NCBI RefSeq assembly: GCF_014701095.1
Contig: NZ_AP023439.1
Coordinates: forward strand, 1,104,001-1,168,000
DNA from: Streptomyces tuirus
Lineage (GTDB): Bacteria > Actinomycetota > Actinomycetes > Streptomycetales > Streptomycetaceae
DNA: 64,000 bases
Reading direction: 5' to 3'
Part shown: one piece after another, positions 58,017 through 64,000 of the stretch
Numbering within the stretch: position 1 is the stretch's first letter
Layout: each line of letters opens with the position of its first letter
Position numbers and translations under genes: made by a program
The notes under the pieces: model-generated
Database searches by the model: none
The model's input: only the letters and a program-made list of their open reading frames with translations
Told to the model about the DNA's origin: nothing

Positions 58017-58256
58017 TCATCCCTCTTTGTCCGGGCTCTCCTCCCGCGGAACCGGCTGTTCCACCAGCGCCAGCACCCGATTCGCCATGAAGCGGGCGGT
58101 ACGCACGACCGTCCCGCTTCGGGTGACTTCGCTCACTTCCACGACACCTCGGCGTACCGCCGTCTCCACCCTGCGGCCCGCTCTGCTCGCCACCACCTCG
58201 TAGGTGCGCGTCGTGTCCCCCGCGTCCACGACTATCTCCACGCGATCACCCTTCAC
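58017..58256 (-). CDS. Small conserved hypothetical protein
   Basis: 79 residues from the GTG of (V)KGDRVEIVVDAGDTTRTYEV; the frame opens further upstream but GGGGGATT lies before this GTG. A compact beta-rich protein with pattern YEVVASRAGRRVETAVRRG then VVEVSEVTRSGTVVRTARFMANRVLALVE. Function unknown. It is divergent from the Ser/Thr kinase gene. Confidence 0.7.
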   Translation of the reverse strand: MKGDRVEIVVDAGDTTRTYEVVASRAGRRVETAVRRGVVEVSEVTRSGTVVRTARFMANRVLALVEQPVPREESPDKEG

Positions 58257-58451
58257 AGGACCAATCCCCCTTCTGCGACGGGTGGTTGGGATCCCCTGCA
58301 GCGCGAAGTCCGCCTCTTCGCGCCCTCCCTGACCACCTTTCAAGTCTCCCACCCACCACTGACAATCCATCACGCCGAGAGGGCGCGGCCTCTGCGCGCG
58401 GGCGGCCGTGGAAACGTAAGCTGTGGCTCGTCACAGGACCGGGCAGCGGGG

Positions 58452-59888
58452 ATGAACATGGCGATGATGCGCCTGAGGCGCGAGGACCCGCGCGTCGTCG
58501 GCTCGTTCAAGCTTCACAGACGGCTCGGCGCGGGCGGGATGGGCGTGGTCTACCTGGGCTCCGACAAGAAGGGGCAGCGGGTCGCGCTCAAGGTCATCCG
58601 TCCCGACCTGGCGGAGGATCAGGAGTTCCGCTCCCGCTTTGCCCGTGAGGTCTCGGCAGCCCGGCGGATCCGCGGCGGCTGCACGGCGCGGCTGGTGGCC
58701 GCCGACCTCGACGCGGACCGGCCCTGGTTCGCCACCCAGTACGTGCCGGGCCCGTCCCTGCACGACAAGGTCGCGGCCGAGGGACCGCTCGGCGCGGCCG
58801 ATGTCGCGGCCGTGGGCGCCGCCTTGTCCGAGGGCCTGGTCGCGGTGCACGAGGCCGGGGTGGTGCACCGGGACCTGAAGCCGTCCAACATCCTGCTGTC
58901 CCCGAAGGGGCCGCGGATCATCGACTTCGGCATCGCCTGGGCCACCGGCGCCTCGACGCTCACCCATGTCGGTACGGCGGTCGGCTCGCCCGGCTTCCTC
59001 GCGCCGGAGCAGGTGCGCGGGGCCGCGGTCACCCCGGCCACGGACGTGTTCTCGCTCGGTGCCACCCTCGCGTACTCCTCGATGGGCGACTCGCCCTTCG
59101 GGCACGGCAGTTCCGAGGTGATGCTGTACCGCGTGGTGCACGAGGAGCCGCAGCTGCACGGCGTGCCCGACGCGCTGGCCCCGCTCGTGCGTGCGTGTCT
59201 GGCGAAGGACCCCGAGGAGCGGCCGAGCACGCTGCAACTGTCGCTGCGGCTCAAGGAGATCGCGGCCCGGGAGTCGCAGGACCTCGCCGGCGTCCGGCCG
59301 CCCGCGCCACGCGGCGCCGAGGGCGACCGGCCCGTCGACACCTACCCCGAGCGCACCCGGCGTCCGCAGGGGCAGCAGGGCGGCGGGGTCTCCGGGGCGC
59401 AGCGGAGCCGGGGCACTCCCCCGCCGCGGGGTTCCGCCCCGTCCCGGGACGGCCATCCGTCGCCGGACGGTCCGCCCTCCCAGAGCGGGACGGGTGGGCG
59501 CGGCGGGGCCCGGGCGACCGGAGGCGGCAACCGCGGCAGGACTCCGGGGCGCGGGGCGGGCGCCTCGCGGGGCGGCACCTCGTCGCGGTCCGGGTCACGG
59601 CCGACGCCCACCGGCCGCAACGGCACGCGGTCGGGCAGCGGCAGCCGCCCCGCCCCGCACAGCGGCACCGGGCGCCCGGCGCCCAGGAACACGGGGACGA
59701 AACTGCGGCCCGCCAATCCGCGGTTGCTGCGGCAACGGCTGTTCGTGTTCGTCGTGGTGACGCTGCTGGTGGCGGTGGGCATCGCCCTGGTGCAGGGCTG
59801 CCAGGGCCCGGCGCGGGGACTCGGCGGTGACAGCGGCGGGGTGCTGCGGGAGCGCGTCCAGCAGGACGATCACCCGCGGGGCTTCTAG
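58452..59888 (+). CDS. Ser/Thr protein kinase (Hanks type) with C-terminal transmembrane segment
   Basis: 478 residues. A full kinase domain: glycine loop GAGGMGVVY (26-34), ATP lysine K47, catalytic HRDLKPSN (139-146), metal DFG (158-160), and APEQ substrate motif. Then a disordered linker rich in Arg/Gly/Ser/Pro (about 275-420), one transmembrane span (RLFVFVVVTLLVAVGIALVQG, about 425-447) and a short outer tail. A receptor-type topology with no recognisable extracellular sensor domain. Substrates unknown. Confidence 0.92.
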   Translation: MNMAMMRLRREDPRVVGSFKLHRRLGAGGMGVVYLGSDKKGQRVALKVIRPDLAEDQEFRSRFAREVSAARRIRGGCTARLVAADLDADRPWFATQYVPGPSLHDKVAAEGPLGAADVAAVGAALSEGLVAVHEAGVVHRDLKPSNILLSPKGPRIIDFGIAWATGASTLTHVGTAVGSPGFLAPEQVRGAAVTPATDVFSLGATLAYSSMGDSPFGHGSSEVMLYRVVHEEPQLHGVPDALAPLVRACLAKDPEERPSTLQLSLRLKEIAARESQDLAGVRPPAPRGAEGDRPVDTYPERTRRPQGQQGGGVSGAQRSRGTPPPRGSAPSRDGHPSPDGPPSQSGTGGRGGARATGGGNRGRTPGRGAGASRGGTSSRSGSRPTPTGRNGTRSGSGSRPAPHSGTGRPAPRNTGTKLRPANPRLLRQRLFVFVVVTLLVAVGIALVQGCQGPARGLGGDSGGVLRERVQQDDHPRGF

Positions 59889-59933
59889 CCGGGGCCGCCG
59901 GCCGGGAGACGACGGCCGCTGTCCGGCGCGGCG

Positions 59934-60326
59934 TCAGAGCTCCGGCAGGATCCGCTCGAAGAACTCCCGGTCCCCGTCGAAGACCGGGTCCAGGGCCAGG
60001 AACTCCCGCGGAGTGACCCAGCGGGCCTCGGCGACCTCGCGCGGGTCGGGGACCACCTCACCCGTGTCGGCGCGCGCGATCCACCAGTGGAGGCGGAAGC
60101 GCAGGTCGTCGGTCTCCGACTCCCAGACCTTCGCCTCCGGTACGACGGTGAGGCCGGCCTCCTCGCGCACCTCCCGGACGACCGCCTGCTCCTGGGTCTC
60201 GCCCGGCTCGACCTTGCCGCTGAGCGGCTGCCAGTAGCCGGGGCGGGCGACCCCCGGTCCGCGCCGGACGGCGAGGAGGCGGTCGCCGCGCAGGAGCACG
60301 GCGACGACGGCCTGGCGCTGCTCCAC
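59934..60326 (-). CDS. Nudix hydrolase
   Basis: 130 residues, GTG start (EQRQAVVAVLLRGDRLLAVRR). The full Nudix box GKVEPGETQEQAVVREVREEAGL is present. It hydrolyses a nucleoside diphosphate linked to another group; the substrate is unknown. It starts 9 bases after the SpoU gene stop, so they are cotranscribed. Confidence 0.92.
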   Translation of the reverse strand: MEQRQAVVAVLLRGDRLLAVRRGPGVARPGYWQPLSGKVEPGETQEQAVVREVREEAGLTVVPEAKVWESETDDLRFRLHWWIARADTGEVVPDPREVAEARWVTPREFLALDPVFDGDREFFERILPEL

Positions 60327-60335
60327 GTGACGTCC

Positions 60336-61154
60336 TCAGACCTGGGGCCGGCCGGTGGCCACGGCGTAGAAGGCCACGGCGGCCGCCGCGCCCACGTTGA
60401 GGGAGTCGACGCCGTGGGACATGGGGATGCGGACCCACTCGTCGGCGGCGACCAGGGCCTGGGTGGACAGGCCGTCGCCCTCGGCGCCGAGCATCAGGGC
60501 CACGCGGTCCATGGCGTGCGGGGCGGCCTCGTCGAGGGGCCGGGCCTTCTCGTCGGGAGTGAGGGCGAGCAGGGTGAAGCCCGCCTCGCGGACCGACTCC
60601 AGGCCCTTGGGCCAGGTGTCCAGCCGGGCGTACGGGACGGAGAAGACCGCGCCCATGGAGACCTTCACGCTGCGGCGGTAGAGGGGGTCGGCGCAGTCCG
60701 GGGAGAGCAGGACGGCGTCCATGCCGAGGGCGGCGGCCGAGCGGAAGATCGCGCCGATGTTGGTGTGGTCGTTGACCGACTCCATGACGACGACGCGGCG
60801 GGCGGTCCGCAGCAGGCCGGCTGCCGTGGGCAGGGGTTTGCGCTGCATGGACGCGAGCGCGCCGCGGTGCACGTGGTAGCCGGTGACCTGCTCGGCGAGC
60901 TCCGGGCTGACGGCGTAGACCGGGGCGGGGAGTTCGTCGATGACGTCGCGCATGACGTCGACCCACTTGGCCGAGAGCAGCATGGACCGCATCTCGTAGC
61001 CGGTTTCCTTGGCCCTTCGGATGACCTTCTCGCCCTCGGCTATGAACAGGCCCTCGGCGGGTTCGCGCTTGCGGCGCAGCTCCACGTCGGTCAGGCCGGT
61101 GTAGTCGCGCAGACGCGGGTCGTCGGGGTCCTCGACGGTGATGAGATCGGCCAC
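60336..61154 (-). CDS. SpoU/TrmH-family RNA 2'-O-methyltransferase
   Basis: 272 residues, GTG start. Substrate-binding N-terminus (RRKREPAEGLFIAEGEKVIRRA) and SPOUT knot with motifs VNDHTNIGAIFRSAAALG, ALMLGAEGDGLS and IPMSHGVDSLNVGAAAAVA. It methylates rRNA or tRNA ribose 2'-OH using SAM; the exact site is unknown. Confidence 0.92.
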   Translation of the reverse strand: MADLITVEDPDDPRLRDYTGLTDVELRRKREPAEGLFIAEGEKVIRRAKETGYEMRSMLLSAKWVDVMRDVIDELPAPVYAVSPELAEQVTGYHVHRGALASMQRKPLPTAAGLLRTARRVVVMESVNDHTNIGAIFRSAAALGMDAVLLSPDCADPLYRRSVKVSMGAVFSVPYARLDTWPKGLESVREAGFTLLALTPDEKARPLDEAAPHAMDRVALMLGAEGDGLSTQALVAADEWVRIPMSHGVDSLNVGAAAAVAFYAVATGRPQV

Positions 61155-61217
61155 AGGGTGATACTGCCTTGTCCTGGGTGTGGTGCCAACGGCTCGGTAC
61201 GGTTGTGTTACCCGGGG

Positions 61218-62459
61218 TTACTTGCGGGGTGCGGGGGCCTCGGGGCCGACTTTGACGACGTCGCCGATGACGATGACCGCCGGGGGCTTAACGTCCTCGG
61301 TCCGCACGGTCTGCGCGACCGTGGCGAGCGTGGCGTCGACGCGGCGCTGAGCGGCGGTCGTGCCCTCCTGGACGAGAGCGACGGGGGTGTCGGCCGGCTT
61401 TCCGTGGGCGACGAGCGTCTCGGCGATCTTCCCGATCTTGTCGACGCCCATGAGGATCACGAGGGTGCCGGTGAGCCGGGCCAGGGACGGCCAGTCCACC
61501 AGGGAGCGCTCGTCGTCGGGCGCGACATGCCCGCTGACCACGGTGAACTCGTGGGCGACGCCACGATGGGTGACGGGGATGCCGGCCGCGCCCGGGACCG
61601 AGATCGAGCTGGAGATCCCGGGGACGACCGTGCAGGGGATGCCGGCCTCGGCGAGGGCCTGGAGCTCCTCCATGCCGCGGCCGAAGACGTACGGGTCGCC
61701 GCCCTTCAGCCGGACGACCGACTTGCCCTGCTTGGCGTGCTCGATCAGCGCGTTGTTGATGGCCTCCTGGGCCATGAACCGGCCGTAGGGGATCTTCGCC
61801 GCGTCGATCACCTCGACGTGCGACGGGAGTTCGGCGAGCAGGTCACGCGGGCCGAGGCGGTCCGCGATGACCACGTCGGCCTCGGCGAGCAGACGGCGGC
61901 CGCGCACGGTGATCAGGTCCGGGTCGCCGGGGCCGCCGCCGACCAGGGCGACGCCGGGTGTGCGGGTGCGGTGGTGCGGGGCGACGAGCGTGCCGTCGCG
62001 CAGGCCCTCGACGACCGCGTCGCGGATGGCGGCGGTGTGGCGGGGGTCGCGCCCCTTGGCGTCGGTGGTGAGGACGGCGACCGTGACGCCCTCGCTGTGG
62101 CCGGTGGCCGGGGTCCACGCCGTCGCCCGGTCGGCGTCGTCGGAGCGGACGCACCAGACGCGGTGCCGCTCGGCCTCGGCCGAGGCGGCGGTGTTGGTCT
62201 CGGGGTCGCTGGTGGCGATGAGGGCGTACCAGGCGTCCGCGAGGTCGCCCTGCGCGTACGGGCGCCGCTGCCAGGCGATCTCGCCGGCGTCCGCCATGGC
62301 CTCGACCGAGGGGGTGGCCTCGGGCGACACGAGGAGGACGTCCGCGCCCGCCGCGATCAGTGCCGGGAGGCGGCGCTGGGCGACCTGGCCGCCGCCGAGG
62401 ACGACCACGCGACGGCCGGTGAGGCGGAGGCCTACGGGGTAGGCGGGGTGTTCGGCCAT
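61218..62459 (-). CDS. cobA: CysG-like uroporphyrinogen-III C-methyltransferase fused to siroheme synthase domain
   Basis: 413 residues from MAEHPAYPVGLRLTGRRVVV, with AGGAG upstream. The N-terminal 170 residues are a precorrin-2 dehydrogenase/ferrochelatase domain (VVVLGGGQVAQRRLPALIAAGADV, WYALIATSDPETNTA). The C-terminal part is SUMT (VALVGGGPGDPDLITVRG, DADVVIADRLGPRD-like, VVRLKGGDPYVFGRGMEE, VVPGISSS, VTHRGVAHEFTVVSGH). It makes precorrin-2, feeding cobalamin and siroheme, next to the BluB-CobT gene. Confidence 0.93.
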   Translation of the reverse strand: MAEHPAYPVGLRLTGRRVVVLGGGQVAQRRLPALIAAGADVLLVSPEATPSVEAMADAGEIAWQRRPYAQGDLADAWYALIATSDPETNTAASAEAERHRVWCVRSDDADRATAWTPATGHSEGVTVAVLTTDAKGRDPRHTAAIRDAVVEGLRDGTLVAPHHRTRTPGVALVGGGPGDPDLITVRGRRLLAEADVVIADRLGPRDLLAELPSHVEVIDAAKIPYGRFMAQEAINNALIEHAKQGKSVVRLKGGDPYVFGRGMEELQALAEAGIPCTVVPGISSSISVPGAAGIPVTHRGVAHEFTVVSGHVAPDDERSLVDWPSLARLTGTLVILMGVDKIGKIAETLVAHGKPADTPVALVQEGTTAAQRRVDATLATVAQTVRTEDVKPPAVIVIGDVVKVGPEAPAPRK

Positions 62460-62766
62460 GAGGGTGCGGCTCCTGTTGCGGCGGTGTTCAGTGCCCTGAC
62501 GTGCGGATTTTAATGCGCGGGCGGAAGAGCGGCTCGGGTGGTCCAGTGGCTGGGCACCGGGGCCGCCCGTCGGCGGGTGGTCCGGGGGCTGGGCACCCGG
62601 CCGTGCCGACGGCGCATGGTACGGGGGCTCAGCACCCCGGCCGTGCCGACGGCGGATGCTCCGGGGGCTCAGCACCCCGGCCGTGCCGACGGCGGGTGGT
62701 CCGGGGGCGGGCGTCCCGGCCTGCGGAACGCCCGCCCCGGCCCGAGCCACGTCGACGACGGCAGCC
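62460..62766. other. Spacer between bluB-cobT and cobA
   Basis: 307 bases without a gene, mostly filled by the tandem repeat listed separately. The minus open frame reading through it is Arg/Pro/Gly-rich and repetitive and is not believed to be coding. Confidence 0.6.
62539..62730. repeat. 40-bp tandem repeat (4 units plus a partial)
   Basis: Units begin at 62539, 62578, 62617 and 62657, with a partial from 62697. Consensus starts TGGTCCGGGGGCTCAGCACC and ends GGCCGTGCCGACGGCGG. The two central units are nearly identical. Each contains GGGG-n8-CCCC and could fold. It is in the cobA upstream region. Confidence 0.85.
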
Positions 62767-64000
62767 CTACTTCTCCGTCACTCCTGCGGAGTCGAACGTC
62801 GCCACTTCGTGCATCGCCCTGGCCGTGCTCTGGACCAGCGGGAGGGCGAGCAGGGCGCCGGTGCCCTCGCCGAGGCGGAGGTCGAGGTCCACCAGGGGGC
62901 GCAGGCCCAGCTTGTTGAGGGCGGCGACATGGCCCGGCTCGGCGCTGCGGTGGCCCGCGATACAAGCGGCCAGCACCTCAGGGGCGATCGCCCGGGCGAC
63001 CAGGGCGGCGGCGCCGGCACTGACGCCGTCCAGGATCACCGGCGTACGCAGGGAGGCGCCGCCGAGGAGGAGGCCGACGATGGCGGCGTGCTCGAAGCCG
63101 CCGATCGCGGCGAGCACGCCGATCGGATCGGCCGGGTCCGGCTGGTGGAGCTCCAGGGCGCGGCGCACGACCTCGGTCTTGCGGGCGAGGGTCTCGTCGT
63201 TGATGCCGGTGCCCCGGCCGGTGACCTCGGCCGGGTCCGCGCCCGTGAAGACGGAGATCAGGGCGGCGGACGCGGTGGTGTTCGCGATGCCCATCTCACC
63301 GGTCAGCAGGGCCTTGTTGCCGGCGGCGACCAGGTCGCGGGCGGTCTCGATGCCGACCTCGATGGCCTGCCTGGCCTCCTCGCGGGTCATCGCGGGGCCG
63401 GTCGTCATGTCGGACGTGCCGGCACGGATCTTGCGGGGCAGCAGACCCGGGGTGGCCGGCAGGTCGGCGGCGACACCGACGTCCACGATGCACACCTCGG
63501 CACCGACCTGGGTGGCGAAGGCGTTGCACACGGCACCGCCGCCGAGGAAGTTGGCCACCATCTGGGCCGTGACCTCCTGCGGCCAGGGGGTGACGCCCTG
63601 GCCGTGCACACCGTGGTCGCCCGCGAAGATCGCCACGGCCGCGGGCTCCGGGATGGGCGGCGGGCACTGGCGGGACAGGCCGGACAGCTGCGCGGAGATG
63701 ATCTCCAGCATGCCCAGCGCACCGGCCGGCTTGGTCATTCGCTTCTGGCGCTCCCACGCCTCGCCGAGCGCCTTGGCGTCCAGCGGGCGGATCTGCGCGA
63801 CGGTCTCGGCGAGCAGGTCGTGGGGTTCCTCTCCGGGCAGGGCACGGCGGCCGTATGTCTCTTCGTGCACGACCCAGGACAGCGGGCGGCGCTTGGACCA
63901 GCCGGCCTGCAACAGCTCGGGCTCGTCCGGGAATTCGTCGACGTAGCCGACGCACAGGTAGGCGATGGTCTCCAGGTGCTCGGGCAGGCCGAGGGCGCGG
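62767..64000 (-). CDS. cobT: BluB-CobT fusion, C-terminal part (cut by window edge)
   Basis: At least 411 residues, open to the right edge. The last part is CobT, nicotinate-nucleotide:dimethylbenzimidazole phosphoribosyltransferase (AIFAGDHGVHGQGVTPWPQE, GEMGIANTTASAALISVFTG, LDGVSAGAAALVARAI, and catalytic-region GHRSAEPGH). Upstream, residues such as LGLPEHLETIAYLCVGYVDE and QAGWSKRRPLSWVVHEETYG resemble the C-terminus of BluB, the oxygen-dependent DMB synthase. The single chain would thus make DMB and activate it for cobalamin assembly. Confidence 0.9.
   Translation of the reverse strand, partial: RALGLPEHLETIAYLCVGYVDEFPDEPELLQAGWSKRRPLSWVVHEETYGRRALPGEEPHDLLAETVAQIRPLDAKALGEAWERQKRMTKPAGALGMLEIISAQLSGLSRQCPPPIPEPAAVAIFAGDHGVHGQGVTPWPQEVTAQMVANFLGGGAVCNAFATQVGAEVCIVDVGVAADLPATPGLLPRKIRAGTSDMTTGPAMTREEARQAIEVGIETARDLVAAGNKALLTGEMGIANTTASAALISVFTGADPAEVTGRGTGINDETLARKTEVVRRALELHQPDPADPIGVLAAIGGFEHAAIVGLLLGGASLRTPVILDGVSAGAAALVARAIAPEVLAACIAGHRSAEPGHVAALNKLGLRPLVDLDLRLGEGTGALLALPLVQSTARAMHEVATFDSAGVTEK

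Noticed and set aside
59191..59830. Alternative plus frames inside the Ser/Thr kinase linker
   Set aside because: High-GC shadows of a low-complexity region; the kinase frame has a continuous domain and transmembrane segment.
62460..62750. In-frame N-terminal extension of cobA through the tandem repeat
   Set aside because: The extension is a repeat-encoded Arg/Pro/Gly sequence absent from the CysG/CobA family. The ATG at 62459 has AGGAG upstream and the expected N-terminus.
62460..62766. Possible cobalamin riboswitch before cobA
   Set aside because: No B12-box-like conserved core was seen. The region is dominated by the 40-bp tandem repeat.

Overview
The window is chromosomal DNA from a Streptomyces or very close actinobacterial relative. 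The evidence is the very high GC content and near-saturated third-position G/C, frequent GTG and TTG starts, an ssgB sporulation gene, a relA/apt/secDF/ruvCAB/pdxST block, and a phosphatidylinositol mannoside (PIM) block (pgsA, acyltransferase, pimA). Almost everything is conserved vertical backbone. I see no insertion sequence, prophage, CRISPR array or antiSMASH-type cluster. One sugar-utilisation operon (about 41.7-48.4 kb) looks accessory.

Layout. 0-7.3 kb, minus strand: alaS (cut by the left edge) with two small membrane-protein genes, rpsD with a structured leader, rarA, a VKOR-family thiol oxidoreductase, hisS and a metallo-beta-lactamase-fold hydrolase. 7.5-9.7 kb, plus strand: a membrane-anchored cyclophilin and a DUF349 coiled-coil protein. 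9.8-25.1 kb, one long minus-strand array read right to left: pgsA, PIM acyltransferase, pimA, a LemA-like protein, pdxS, pdxT, yebC, ruvC-ruvA-ruvB, yajC, secD, secF, apt, relA. Many junctions here are ATGA or GTGA overlaps, so translational coupling is likely. 25.4-29.4 kb, plus strand: an EF-G paralogue with a degenerate G4 motif, then an orphan membrane protein. 29.5-34.1 kb, minus strand: a HIT (Ap4A-type) protein, thrS, and a coupled pair comprising a 405-aa unknown and a DUF4365 protein. 34.2-41.6 kb: a DnaQ-like exonuclease (+), tRNA-Val(CAC) (-), an SRPBCC protein (-), a large polytopic membrane protein (+), a PucR regulator (+), a type III-fold PLP decarboxylase (+) and a 68-aa membrane protein (+).

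41.7-48.4 kb, minus strand: a carbohydrate operon of ABC solute-binding lipoprotein, two permeases, a DUF624/YesL-like membrane protein and a YetA/exo-rhamnogalacturonan-lyase-like Tat-exported enzyme. It is fronted by a good sigma70-type promoter with two LacI-type operators at and after the start site. There is no ATPase gene, as expected if a shared MsiK-type ATPase is used. 48.4-48.95 kb carries no credible gene. 49.0-55.4 kb: a second tRNA-Val(CAC), a TIGR02611-type membrane protein, ssgB, a CGNR zinc-finger regulator, a 58-aa single-span membrane protein, another small membrane protein, a DsbA-family protein, a tandem GNAT protein, and the pabC-like/pabB pair. 55.5-56.0 kb: a tRNA cluster (Gly-GCC, Cys-GCA, Val-GAC x3). 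56.0-64.0 kb: a TFIIB-type zinc-ribbon protein, an APH-family phosphotransferase, small proteins, a Ser/Thr kinase, a Nudix hydrolase, an SpoU methyltransferase, a CysG-like cobA, a 40-bp tandem repeat, and the end of a BluB-CobT fusion cut by the right edge.

No entirely new multi-gene system is evident. The leads most worth following are the DUF4365/405-aa pair, the EF-G paralogue with its orphan neighbour, the coding-like orphan tail after pimA, the 44-nt near-perfect palindrome between yajC and secD, the structured rpsD leader, the LacI operators of the sugar operon, and the tandem repeat before cobA.
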